Assembly (NCBI GenBank): GCA_027922465.2
Contig: BQMF02000056.1
Location: 496,001 to 560,000 of the forward strand
Length of the DNA stretch: 64,000 bases
Reading direction: 5' to 3'
DNA from: Turritopsis dohrnii
Taxonomy: Eukaryota > Cnidaria > Hydrozoa > Anthoathecata > Oceaniidae
Under the pieces are notes generated by a model. It was not told the DNA's origin, did not search any database, and saw only the letters and a list, made by a program, of their open reading frames with translations. Below, piece by piece: positions 24,591 through 36,676 of the stretch. The translations under genes were made by a program, and so were the position numbers. Position 1 is the stretch's first letter. Each line of letters opens with the position of its first letter.

Positions 24591-26484
24591 CAGGCCTGGT
24601 CGTAAGAAAATTAGCAGACGTGTGGTCATCGCACGCCTTAATTGACGATATCAGTTATATGGCATGCGATCGCGTAAATTTTTGACAGACGTGCGATCAA
24701 TTTTTGGATTTCTGCGAAAGCAAGAAATACTTTAAAACCGGCTTTGTTTTTCTTTTTTTTCTTCTTTTTTTTTTTTTCTGCTGTCCAAACCCAGCGGTTT
24801 TTTGAAATTTCGTGTGTGCACTTACATGAAACTTATGCTTACCACGCATGTGAGGGTAGAAACCATTTTAAATTTTCTAAAGTTTCTTGAAAATGGTAGA
24901 TATGGGTATCTGAAACTGAAGATAAAAAAAGAATTTTCATAGAAGAAACTTATAATTATCTTGAACTGTGATCATTCTTTTCTAATTAAAAAGAAGTTTT
25001 CAACGTTTTGTAAACAGAAGAGTCAAAAAGGTAGCTATTTGTTTGTTTTTATAGAGAAATGTTTTGATATTCTTTAAGCCTGTCTAAATTCAAAACATCT
25101 TCGTTTGTTTTGTATATGAGCTGTTACGCTTTTAAGCTCTGGATACTTTGGCTCAGCTTAGTTTCCTCTTCAGCTCCAACATAGAAAATTTGTGTCTACC
25201 CTGCACCACTTACTTGTTTTATTGTTTGATCAGTTTTTAAGTTATACTGTCAATGTCCCTTCTTATTACTTTCCTTTCAGTTATATAATTATGTTTTGTG
25301 TGTGCTTTAGAACATATATAAGTATATATATAACTGTTAATGATCAAAATTATTGTTTACTTTTTGTGTTTGAAATATTGATAATTCCATTGTAATTAAG
25401 AAGATTGACGGTACATATCAAATGCTTAAAGAACATGATTTACATACGTAGTCACTGTAATATCCGAAAAAATCAATATAAACTTAATATTATTTCGTAC
25501 CCCCAAAATAAAGAATGTTTTATGTCATTCAGATGTAGTTAAGTTTATCAGTGGTGTATATACGTATACAATAAAATTTCGCAACTATATTTTCGCAATG
25601 CCCTTGGGTGCATAACCTTTTTCAAATATGTCATATGCTTTTTCTTTCATATTTCAGCAGATTTTGGCAGAAATCCTTTTGCCTGTTAAGGCATCTTGCT
25701 TCCAGTTAAGATCAACGATCTTCATTCTGTATGATAATCAGTCAAATTTGAAATGTGTCATATGTAAAAATAATGAGATTTTCACGAAGAATGAATTAAT
25801 GAAACAAAACATTGTTTTCAAAGATTCGGAACGTAAAATGTTAAAGATTACTTTGACGGTAAATAAAATTTATTCAAAAATTAATAAAGAGGAAAAATAA
25901 AACCAACCTGAAAATAAAAAATATTTGTATTACTCTCCATCGTTTTGGTTTGAAGTTCCGTTCCATTAACTCGTCACCACCTGGCTGGCTATTTTTTTAA
26001 ATAAAAGATTATTTTTTCGAAACTGCAACCTTGCGCATACTTTTGTAACTTAAAAGAACGTTAAAAAGAAAGAGAAAACTACATAATACATAATACATAA
26101 TAAAATCGCGTGCATGAAGCTCCTTCTTCATTCCTCAGCGGATTTCGTTGAGTAGACTTGTTTTCTACTACCAAACGAAGAAAATTTTTGAGCACCTGAT
26201 TTTTAATTCAAAACCACTACCGTATTCCAAAGCGATCAGAGACCTCACTTCTGAAATGGTAGCAAAGTTTCGTTCCGTTATTGTAAAATTTAATTGTAAC
26301 ACATGAACAATTTCCGAAGCAAAACTTTCAACATTTTGGGACAGATTTTTGTTGACTTTTAAATAAACATTTGTTATTACACTTGTAATTACAAGCCAGG
26401 CGTGCGGTTGCCACACGCCTAAATTAATCTTGGCGTGTGTGGAGGCGTGCGCGTGCGATCGCACGCCTCTTACGACCAGGCCTG
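24591..26484 (+). mobile_element. hAT-like TIR element, copy H1
   Basis: Both ends are CAGGCCTGGTCGTAAGA or its inverse. Next to the left end is AAAATTAGCAGACGTGTGG, next to the right end GGCGTGCGATCGCACGC. CAGG-type ends fit the hAT class, but I see no matching 8-bp duplication. The interior has no intact transposase. The same element is present in opposite orientation at 26820-31633, so this stretch forms a large inverted repeat. Confidence 0.7.
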
Positions 26485-27665
26485 CATTTCTGTCAAAAAC
26501 ATTAGATCTTATCTTTCCTGGGCTATAAACAAACAAATTTTTGTTTTAGATGATGGTAGGATCTGTTAAAATAATAAAAACAGAGACTCCTATGAAAAAC
26601 AAAAAACATAAACAAATAGATAGCGATCATACTTGTACTTCGCATAAAACGTAAAAATTTTCTAATTTTTTCACGAAGCGATATTTTTTTCTTAATTCCA
26701 ACCCTGTACCATTGCCCTAACTTTGGACATCCTTCCTAACTTCAGACAAAAAAAAAACTTCTGCAAAATACAATTCACATTAATAATCTATACTGCACTG
26801 TAAATTATCATAACTAAACCAGGCCTGGTCGTAAGAGGAGTGCCATCGCACGCGCACGCCTCCACACAAGCCAACATTTATTTACGCGTGTGGCGATCGC
26901 ACGCCTGGCTTGTAATGACAAATGTTATAACAAATGTTTATTTAAAAGTCAACAAAAATCTGTCCCAAAAACGTTGAAAGTTTTGCTTCGGAAATTGTTT
27001 GTGTGCTACAATTAAATTTTACAATAACGGAACGAAACTTTGCTACCATTTGAGGTCTCCGATCGCTTTGGAATACGGTAGTGGTTTTGAATTAAAAATT
27101 GCTCACAAATTTTCTTCGTTTGGTAGTAGAAAACAAGTCTACTACACCAAATCCGCTGAGGAATCAGGAAGGAGCTTCGTGCTCATGATTTTATCATGTA
27201 TTATATTATTTAATTGTATAGTCAAATCGGGTAATCATTACGCACTTTTACAAAATTTGTAAATAAATCGATTTTTCAGCGAATTATGTCTGCCCTTATA
27301 GGTTTAAAAGACGTGTAATAAAAAGCAGAACATAGAAAAGTCGGAAAATTCGTGTTTTCTTTAATGTTTATCTTCGTAGAGCAAGATTTTAGTGCGTAAT
27401 GATTGGAAATAAAAAACAGTAATTCTTACGCATATTTTTACATTCTTTACGCACCTGCGTAATAATTTTGAAAGTATGCGTAATAAATAAAACCACATTT
27501 TACGCATGAAATTTTTAATTAATACGCACTGTATAACGTAGTGTTCATATGACTAACTCATCATTCCTTTATCCGAAAAAGGTAAAGAAGACCTGGAAAC
27601 AAGGTTGATGTGTCCAAGGTATGGAAAATGAATAGTAAAAATAGTGTTTTGTAATCAAACATTTA

Positions 27666-30481
27666 TTATATTTGCAATGTTTTACAAATAAACATGTTGT
27701 AATGGTTTTCTCTTTCCATTTTTTTAGCTTTCTCGAAAATTTCCCGCACCAAATGGTATTCTGGGAACTCCCACTTCCCTTTTCCCAAAAAGTTTGCTTT
27801 CAGAGGGCCGCAGATTATGTCTTTCACTGGGAAATTGTAGACATCTTTGGCTCCGTCGTGCTCCACAAAAATGCAATCGGTAGTCCCAAACTTTTCTTTC
27901 AAGCAATCCATTTCTATCGCTACTGCGTAGCCTCCTTCTTCAACTGCGTCACTCAAAAATCGACGCTGAGCTCTTCCTATGAATAGGGAAGTTGATTTTT
28001 TCCCGATGAAGATGCAGGCAAACCACTGCCCAACAACATCTTTTTCCGTTTTAGGAGGGTTAATAAGTCTCCACGTCGTGTCAGTGGATAACTTTTCACC
28101 CTCCTTCTCACCAGCAGCCTCTGTTGCCTCGCCTTCTCCTTCTCCTTCTTTATCATCACACAAATCGCTCTCGCTATTGTTTGATACTTCGTCATCTTCG
28201 TCGTCTAGTAAATCCAAAATAGGTTGGCTTCTTTTTGTCTTTTTTCGTCTTTTTGGTCTTTTTGATTTTTCCTCCTTTTCTTCTTCCTTTCTCAGCAGCT
28301 CGTTTAAAAAATCCCCATCCGAAATAACCTGCAATAAAAATTTTGAGATTTATAGGTTAAACTGATTCTACATACGAAGCCCTAGATACAACATGTGATG
28401 GCACGCAAGTATCATATGTCATGAAAATCTTTACCTTTCCACGTAAATCGATTTTTTTTCTCGATCGTTTCTCTTTGTCAACTGGACCTTTAATTTTATC
28501 CAGGAACAGTTCTTCGAAGCTTTTATTGACTGGTGTTGATTGCTCAATGGGCACCAGCTTCCATCCATTGGGCACCCATTGGAATCCAGCTGGTGCGTCA
28601 TATGGATACGGTCCGATGTAGTCAATAAGATCTTTGCTGCTGTCATCAGGAAAGGCAGCGCCAGGTAGAGTGTTTGATCGCTGCTGGATTGAGAACTGCG
28701 GATCAATTGTTTCTGTTGGTGTTGTTGCTTGAGATGCTGTTGTCACTGGCGGTGTTGTGGGTGACAACAGCGCAGGTGTTTCAGGTGTATCCGCGTCTGA
28801 AAGGTTTTCCCAATCCAGCTCCTTTCCACTGTCCTTCCATGTTCTGTACTTTACCAAAAGTCGACAGTCCAAGCGCTCTTTCGGATATTGTTCTCTGTCA
28901 ACTGGAAATATCCCTGAAACGTTGAAGGAATGACAATGCGTAAATAAATAAGAACAAGTGAACTTTGTTCAGTTTCGGCTGACTCTTGTAAATACATACC
29001 TGTCGTTTTAAAACCATTTATTACATTCACTTGACTCATTCCTTCTTTCCAAACTTTGCAAATTTGATTGACAAAGTCGGACTTTGTCAATTGGTGATTT
29101 GGCCCAAACGTATTCACCCTTTCTTGTAAAAGTTGCTCCCATCGACGCTTGAGAGGACCAAAACAACTCACGTCTAGAGGTTGCATGACATCCGTAACAT
29201 GTGGCGGAAACTTCAATATAATAATGTTTTCTGCCAGTGCACGCGTAATAACGGGAATAGAAATATGGGTAAGATGTCCATCAAATAAGAGAAGGAGAGG
29301 TCTTTCCTTGACGAGATCAGCAAACTTGCTGAACCAATCAGCAAAAACCTCGGTGTCCATCCACCCTGACACAAAAATGTTAAGATGAAATTAAAAGTAA
29401 TAATAACGAATCATGCTTCTGCAGTTGATATAACATTTTAATCTTACCATTTTCCGATTTCCCATAATAAGTGTTCGGGAGAGCATAGTCTCCCTTCCAC
29501 TTTGAATTCCAATGTTTTCCCTTGAAAATTATCAGAGGATCTAACACTGTTCCCGCTGCATTTGCAACAGCAAGCACAGTGATATTCTCCCGACCAGCAC
29601 CAAAACGTAACTTGAGTGCACGTTGACCCTGGGAATTGAAGTTATACATTATAATAAAGAATGAATATCCTGCACTGCAACATTATTCTGAAAAGTTCTT
29701 CACCTTCACTGAAAGCACCTTTCCTTTAGATGGATCGGTGGGAAAACCCGACTCGTCACAATTCCATATTCGAGTTGGGTCATTCAATTCCGGATGTTGC
29801 TCTATAATCTATCCAAAAAGGTGCACAATTACAAACCAAGAATATTTTGCTTATTTATAAGAATATAAAATGCCTATTTTTACTTTTTCCAGCTGGTCAT
29901 AAAAGTCATACAAGATGAAAGGATTAGACGTGTTGGACTTTCGGGCAGAGCTTATCATCTCAGCCTTCTTAAGCGATAATGAGTTTCTTTTCATGAAACT
30001 CTTAAGCCATGTTGGTCCTGGCCTGTGTTCTTTGAATACATGTTCCTGTATGCCGTTTGTAAGAATGTATTGCCGCACCAGGTCCTGTGACGAAAAATCA
30101 GAAAAGTGAATAAGACTTTAAATGAAAAAAAGAAAATGCTGCAAAGATTTTCCGTTAAATATTTACCGTTATTTCAAGGATAGTTGGACTAAAACCAAGC
30201 TTGCAGACTACACCAATGCATTCTGCTAACTGCTTTTCTGTTTCATTACTGAAAACACATTTCCGACCAGCCTTTTTTAACGTTTCACGGTTTTTGTTTT
30301 TCTTTAAACGAAAACGCAATGTGGCCTCATTTACACCGAACTTCTTTGCGGTACCCCTAATGGTTGCCCCTGGAACCGATCTCAGCTCGTGTAATGCTTC
30401 TTCAATATCGCCTTCTGTCCATACGTTCCTTATCTTCCTAACTACTTTCCTGCTTCCAACTCTTTTTCTTGCTGACAACAT
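27666..30481 (-). CDS. Pogo/Tigger-like transposase, seven exons, intact, with extra C-terminal domain
   Basis: Exons (minus): 30481-30167, 30084-29884, 29808-29704, 29628-29448, 29365-29000, 28913-28435, 28328-27666. All junctions keep phase with GT-AG sites and no internal stop, giving 769 aa from the ATG at 30481. An upstream in-frame extension to 30652 runs through a tandem repeat and is less likely. It catalyses cut-and-paste transposition. In order: psq/CENP-B-type helix-turn-helix (~residues 15-65), CENPB/Tc5 second HTH (GPTWLKSFMKRN, exon 2), then a DDE catalytic core with NCDESGF (exon 3), LLLFDGHLTHIS and DVMQPLDV (exon 5), then GIFPVDR. Exons 6-7 add about 380 residues: a Pro/Thr-rich part, a Lys-rich basic and an acidic stretch, and a compact C-terminal block (VVGQWFACIFIGKKS.. 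IGRAQRRFL) that looks like a small beta-barrel reader. That last assignment is inference. Confidence 0.88.
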
Positions 30482-30562
30482 AATTACCAGTATACGTTTT
30501 TTCGACCACCGTATGTTTTTGAAAAGGAATAGATGGGCACACAAGCGCGCTTTTATAGGCTT

Positions 30563-30637
30563 GTGTCCGATAACCCCCCTGTATCCGATAACCCCCTTGT
30601 GTCCGATAACCCCCCTATGTCCGATAACCCCCCTATG
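30563..30637. repeat. 18-bp tandem repeat, four units (TGTCCGATAACCCCCCTA)
   Basis: Four nearly identical units stand just upstream of the transposase ATG, inside the pogo element. In frame they would encode a repeated GVIGH motif, but the start at 30481 excludes them. They may belong to the promoter or be a transposase binding array. Confidence 0.85.
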
Positions 30638-31633
30638 ATTATGGCGTAACAATTTGAAAGGAATATTTTATATTTCAAATTGCCAATTAAACCCCCAGTA
30701 ATAAGCTTTACAGATGAAGGTATTCGCGTTATATGCAGTTTGGATCGTATGCGTAATGTTTATAACGCTTGCGCATATTTTTTTTGTAATCATTACGCAC
30801 CATTTTTTTAACCGCTATGTCTTTTTTACTGAGATTTCAAGCCTCATAGGTCAGCGGTATTCTCTGATAAGCACGTATTTCGTGATATCTTTAACACAAA
30901 CTCACCCCGTCGTAAGATGAACACAAAAGCAAGTAGCGCGATTGCAACATAAATCATCGCACTGGCGGTATGTTTCGCAATAACCTGAAATTTTTGTCTT
31001 ATTATTAGCGCTACCTGCTTGACTCTTATCTGTTATTATGTAATAACTATTAAGCTGCAAGTCAGCCATAAGTTCCTGTTTGTTTCGCTATTTTTATAAG
31101 GTTTTAATGGAGAAAAAAAAATGCGTAAAAATTGCATGTGCGTAATGATTAGCCGATTTGACTATATTATGTAGTTTTCTCTTTCTTATTAACGTTCTTT
31201 TAAGTTACAAAAGTATACGCAAGGTTGCAGTTTCGAAAAAATAATCTTTCATTTAAAAAAGTAGGCAGCCAGTTAATGGAATGGAAACGTCTCTAATTTA
31301 ATTCAAAAACCATTTGAACTTCAAACCAAAATGACGAAGAGTGATATAAATTTTTTATTTTTAGGTTTTATTTTTCCTCTTTAAAATAACTTTTATTTAC
31401 CATCAAAGTAATCTTTATAGATAACATTTTACGTTCCGAATCTTCGAAAATTGTTTTGTTTTATTAATTCATTCTCCGTGAAAATCTCAGTAATTTTACA
31501 TAATATGACACATTTCAAATTTGACTTGATTAAAATAAAGAATGAAGATCGTTGATCTTAACTGGAACGCCATAACTGATATCGTCAATTAAGGCATGCG
31601 ATGACCACACGTGTGCTAATTTTCTTATGACCA

Positions 31634-33125
31634 GAAAGCATAAACTTTTAAATAAGTCAACTATACCCTTGAGACATGTGTTGCACGCAGATAATCTCTG
31701 AGCTTTGCCATGTAATTATATGTGATTTAAGGCTCTGTCTAAACAATAGATCCATGGAATTCACACAGACCCTTCAAGTTGCAAATATTATATTTATCAT
31801 GTTTTTCAGGCATTTTATTGCTTTCAATAACACCAAGCTGATTTTTCAGCATTAAAGCAACCACACTGGTACACTGCACTTCTAAAACAAAATTAGAAAA
31901 ATTTCTTGGGGCAATTGGGTAAATCAATCCCGGAAGGAACCGAATTTGTTAAGAACTGCAAAGCAAATTAAGGCTTTTCTGCTAAGCTCATCCCCTTTTT
32001 AGTGTTTCGAAATTTTGGTTCTAGATAAATAACTTAATTTTTTTGTGACAATTAAGTGTGTCCGCAATATAAGAATTACATCAAAATGTAAACCAAGTCT
32101 TACTATTGGAAACAGGGCCTTAATATAAATGACAGTATCTTGAGAACCGTAGGAATTAAAGGTCCAAATTTAACACAGTACACATTCTCAAAAATCCTGC
32201 TTGCATTTTTTTACTTCGTCTTTCCCCAAAATTATCTGAAAATTAGTATTGTTTGCCTGGATTTTTAGAAGTCTCTTAGGGTCATTTTTCCACGTCTTTT
32301 ATTTTTCGCAGAACAAAGATTATTGTGAGTATTTCTCGGCCATGGTGACATACCGCCAACCGGGGCGACTTTGACACTTTTTTTAGATGATAATGGGCGC
32401 TTCATAACATTCATGTCAATAAAGTAGATCGTCCAAGTCACCCCCATTGTCAAAGTCGCCCTGATTGACTTAGTTAACTTACTTAACCAGATACGTAGCG
32501 AGGGTAAAATAAAAAAAAGAAAACAAAGTAAATAGAGATAAAAACAAAAAAAATTAAGTCAGTAAAATAGACCGTCAAAGTCATCCCCATTGTCAAAGTT
32601 GCCCCGGGTTGACGGTCGGTATGACATGTGTGAAGAGTGTGCTTGTGTGGTGGTGTGGTGGCCACTGGAAATAAAATCATTATCCTTAAACAGCCTCATA
32701 AATAGTTTCAACTAGTAAAAAAAATCAATATATACTACAATGCAGCTTCTGTCTGTCGGATTTCGTCATCATCGTAAATTTAAGCGAGAAAATAAAAAGG
32801 ACAGGAGGGAATTGGGGAGAATCATTTCTATATAGAAGATGGATAACAGGCTGAAAAGGGAGAAAACGTGTCGAGACAGAACAAAAAAACGTGCAACTAA
32901 ACATAGGAACGAATTCTTACAGTTCTTTTTGAAGACATTCCGCTGACAAACAGACAAAAATTTCAATTGAAGTAATGTCTTCATTCAAGCAAACCTTTCG
33001 CTTATTTGGTAAAAATCTTGGGAACAAATCAACGTCTTGGTAGAAGAACGCTGACCTAGCGTTATTCCCTGTAAAGAGTACACGAAAATTATTATGAACG
33101 GCGCGTAACAGAAATTTTTGAGGTA
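31634..33125. other. Intergenic, repeat remains only
   Basis: No gene is visible. It contains the inverted GGGGCGACTTTGAC repeat described separately and otherwise plain AT-rich sequence. Confidence 0.35.
32344..32628. repeat. MITE with TGACATACCG ends
   Basis: The left end GTGACATACCGCCAACCGGGG and right end CCCCGGGTTGACGGTCGGTAT are inverse. The inner word CCCATTGTCAAAGTCGCCC is repeated twice. About 285 bases, no coding sequence. Confidence 0.6.
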
Positions 33126-33678
33126 CAGTGGAACACAGTGGGTCACTTTGTGGGACCAAGCTTAGTGGCCGTTGCATTAGAGGTGACCGATGTATGGAGG
33201 TTTCATATGAATATACTTTTTTTTATCAAAGAGGCTGGTCGGGAGAAGTGGAAGGGGCATAAAGAATGATTCATGATCAAAATAAACACAACATTATTGA
33301 GCCTAAAGTGCTTCAAGTCGTAGTGTGACAATATTCAAAGCACTTACTATAAGTGCTTCACAAAAGTTGTTCAAATCATCCACAACAGATAAGGCTGCTT
33401 GACTTGACTTTATTTTTGTAAATAATCATTATAAATAACATTTTTTTTTATTTTTCTTCTCTTTTCCTTGCATAAAGATTTTTTTGACCGTTAATAGAGG
33501 TAAAATTAGGCATTGGGGGACAATAGAAAGTAGGCGTTTGGCCGTTGATTGGAGGTGACCGATGTATGGAGGTTTTTTTATAAGAGTTTGACAATAAATT
33601 TGGCAGGGACTGCTTTTTCTGGCCGCTTATCAGGAGGTGACCGATCTATGGAGGTGACCATAAATAGAGGTTCCACTG
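33126..33678. mobile_element. TA-flanked MITE (CAGTGGAAC ends)
   Basis: The ends are CAGTGGAACACAGTGGG and AGAGGTTCCACTG, with TA on both sides (33124-33125, 33679-33680). The word GAGGTGACCGAT.TATGGAGG occurs once near the left end and three times near the right, likely binding sites. CAGTGGAAC is a familiar Tc1/pogo-type terminus. No transposase frame in 553 bases. Confidence 0.85.
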
Positions 33679-33680
33679 TA

Positions 33681-35793
33681 TATGTTTTGCGTTGATGAAT
33701 GATCTTGTGTCTAGCTGTTTGTTATTATAGTTTTACATAACAAACTCTTATTCTTTATGAAAAGGTAACAAAATTTCATCGTCCGTGCAATGTTTTCTCC
33801 AGAGTGAGGAAGAAAGAGAATCAGTAAAAAGAAGTCAAGAATCAAGATGCAATTTCTTTCTGCTGGATTATAATGTGCTGTGATTGTGGTGTGGTGTAGA
33901 AAACGATCCAAAATGTTTTTTGCTTTTTCTTTATCTGTGTTTTAACTTTCTTCAAATTTTGACTTGTGCTTTTAAGGATTCCACTAATTATAGACTAACT
34001 AGGATCCCCCATAAAAGTTTTTTATGGGTTTTAATTTCAAAAACAATGTGCACAATCCCCTGTTGCAAATATAGGTGACGATGGGTCAAATATCCCACCT
34101 TCCCATGTGCTAACCCCATGACGAAAAATTAAATCATGGAATCACGACTAGAAAGTGTATCCATGTTATATATAGAGAGCTTGAAAAACTAAACGAAAAA
34201 ATGTATGGGTTTGTTTCGCTACGACCAACACCGTTACTGAGATACCATCAATCAAAGATTTTGATGACGTCATAGCTGCAGCACCCAAAAATATTTAGGC
34301 CCAAAACTTTCGTCACCCCATCGCCTGTATCACCAACCCCCAAAAAACGTCAGTTATCCCTATTGGTTCCTTGTGATATTTTCCCCAACGTTTCATTCAA
34401 TTCCCCCATGATCATAAAAAATATGACGTCACACCACATGCTTTTATACTAAGCGTGAAAAAAGTGTGTCTTGCCTCTGCGTGGTTTCACGTGATCACAA
34501 GATGTTGATTGTAAAATTTAACAAATAGATCACTCTCTTAAATAAAAGTGTGATGCACATCGCGAATTACTATTAGGGAGAGTGTTAAAACACTGATTAA
34601 TTAATGATGAATTTCTTCTGAATTATTGATTTTCAACAACATTTTCAAATTCTTTAACCAAAATTGTGTAAATTGGAGTCATCTCATTTCTGCCATCCTG
34701 ATCAGTCAGAAATGACAATGAGTATATGGTAGTATTCATTCCATATACTTCACGTCTTTGTACATTTTATAAATTTGATTTTGTTATCTTTAAACATTGT
34801 CACATGAATTGTTGTAACTTTTAATTAGATTCACATTGGATTTGTATAGAAAAACGTTTTAGCATTGTCTTGAACACTAATATGTCTCAGCGCTGCAAAT
34901 AATTTTTTTACACCAGCCGGTCATCATGATCATTAAAAGTCATAATCTGCCGGTCATATGGCTATATTGCCCGTCAAATCAAACTTGAAAAATGTAAACA
35001 TTCCATTTCACTGTTATTGTAAAGGAGCTGGAAACTAAGATGCTTTTTAATTTCATTGAATAACACGAAAACGAGTCCTGCTGGTACCACTTGTGTTTTC
35101 ATACTTTCGTTAGATAAATAAATGAATTCATGTAATGACGGAAATTTCAAAATTACCTTAGCAACGGTGGCTGTTCTCCCTAGCAACAACAAATTGGTGA
35201 ATAATCACTTAATATACCTCAGTTATCCATGGTTGTCAATTCAGCACTGAAACTAACATAAGAAGTTGAGCATGTTCTAGTTTCTATTAATAGTTGAGCA
35301 TGTTTTTAAAGAGTATCTTCCTGCGTGATTAAAAGCGGGTCTTGCCTAACTCTAGGAGCGTTATAGTGATCGCTATCCCTCGCTATCAAGCAATCATCGT
35401 ATTTCGCAAAATCTGATGGTCCTCTCATTTCAATAAAATTAATTCTGACCGGTCAAGTTGATCAACCATTAGAAAAAATACATGATCAAGTGCCTTATAT
35501 CGCCGGTCATTGACCGCTGACCGGCCGTTGTTTAATACAGTTCTTGACTAATCAAGGAAGTTCAATGGTGGTTGGATGACGTATACACAATGACAAAATT
35601 AATAGTGTTAATGTAATGAGCGATGTTCCAATAGTGGCACCCCTCTGTCTGGTCACATGACCATGGAAGATTTATTGAGTGTAGAGACATTTAGAACATT
35701 TCATCCCAATGTTTTTATAGAAACTATTAATAAACAAATAACCTATATACCTCGGTATAAGCATTTAAAAATTGTGGGTTTAAGTGTCAATAC
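33681..35793. other. Intergenic, no gene seen
   Basis: AT-rich. GCCGGTCA/TGACCGGC words near 34915-34975 and 35450-35525 suggest an eroded repeat whose ends I could not fix. No supported exon. Confidence 0.35.
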
Positions 35794-35802
35794 CCCTGGC
35801 AG

Positions 35803-36431
35803 GGTGACAGGACAACTCCCCCTTGGACAAAGTTTCATTATTTCTCATTGTCTACTATAATGATATTTGAAGTGTTTATTTATGACAGTCCACTGGAGTG
35901 TCCAACAAAGATCACTAGAATTCGGTTTATAAATAAGGAATTTTGACAAGCGCAGTAGTCAATACACCTTCGAGAATTACTTTTAATGCCTAAACATCAA
36001 ATGAATGGTATGTTCTCTCAGAGAAAGAAAATTTCAACTTTCCGCTTTTACATTGGACGACTGCTTTTTCTGACAGAGACTTTCTTTCTTGGAAGTAGAT
36101 ATTTCCCTCTGTTGCTAAGATGTTTTCCATTTGCAAGAAACGTATAATGTTAAAATGCACTCGTTTGCACCAGGGCTGTGCTTAATGTATTATTCACCTT
36201 ATACAGGCTAATTTTTGCCGCATTTATATGGAGTTTAATTCGATACGGTGATTATACCTTACAAGCAATATTATTGTAAAAAATACTTTACACGTTTTTT
36301 AGGGGGCAATATTCCAGTGAGAATTTTCCTACCTGTATGGGGGCGATTGTCCGGGGGTATTGCTCAGAGGGCAATTTACTAGGGGGCAATCATCCAGGGG
36401 GAATTATCCTGGGGGGAGTTGTCCTAGAACC
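35803..36431. mobile_element. MITE with 9-bp duplication, copy 2 (GGTGACAGGACAA ends)
   Basis: Left end GGTGACAGGACAACTCCCCC, right end GGGGGGAGTTGTCCTAGAACC. The nine bases CCCTGGCAG flank both sides exactly (35794-35802, 36432-36440). The right subterminal zone (36300-36425) repeats GGGGGCAAT and TCCAGGGGG words several times. Same family as 20580-20903 but with a longer interior. It ends about 240 bases before the survivin start codon. Confidence 0.88.
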
Positions 36432-36676
36432 CCCTGGCAGAGAGAACAGCAAATTAGGAATGTTTGAGTTGATTTCAGGATGAATTTTTCTGTATTTTCT
36501 ATCCTTTTTTGTTACATTCACACTTGAAGTTTCATAGTGATTCACAGATTTTCTTGTGGACATTTCCACTAAGCGACTAAAGTAATTATTACGAAGATGA
36601 ATGTTAGTTATGAATAGGCAAAAAATAGGCTTATAATAATGCATATTCTATATTATAGCAATTTTGTCTACTAAAA

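Larger units (their letters stand above)
27221..31162 (-). mobile_element. Pogo/Tigger-like DNA transposon, apparently complete
   Basis: The inverted ends GTCAAATCGGGTAATCATT (27221) and AATGATTAGCCGATTTGAC (ending 31162) lie next to TA on both sides, the target duplication of the Tc1/mariner/pogo class. Related words (TGCGTAAT or ATTACGCA) recur inside both ends: about eight times at 27229-27530 and four times at 30748-31148. The H1 copy of the host repeat supplies the uninterrupted target, confirming the insertion point. The intact transposase gene lies on the minus strand inside. Confidence 0.88.
26820..31633 (-). mobile_element. hAT-like element copy H2, split by the pogo insertion
   Basis: Inverted copy of H1. 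It starts CAGGCCTGGTCGTAAGAGG and ends with a degenerate CTTATGACCAG. Blocks shared with H1 include the 25700/31555 pair (AGATCAACGATCTTCATT) and the 26060/31190 pair (AACTTAAAAGAACGTTAA). Compared with H1 it lacks about 1 kb (H1 24665-25690) and carries the 3.9-kb pogo element at 27221-31162. Without that insertion it would be about 0.87 kb. Confidence 0.75.

Noticed and set aside
24583..26492. CATTT on both flanks of H1 as a target duplication
   Set aside because: The shared letters are offset by one base relative to the termini and are too short; not accepted.
26168..27262. Similar open frames on opposite strands (26168-26536 minus, 26999-27262 plus)
   Set aside because: They are the same stretch of the H1/H2 inverted repeat read twice; no transposase motif was found.
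27979..28365. 128-codon Ser/Phe-rich plus-strand frame
   Set aside because: Antisense of the Lys/Glu-rich transposase exon 7; composition explained by complementarity.
30201..30638. 145-codon plus-strand open frame opposite the pogo transposase first exon
   Set aside because: It is the antisense shadow of the transposase exon and the tandem repeat; no motif of its own.
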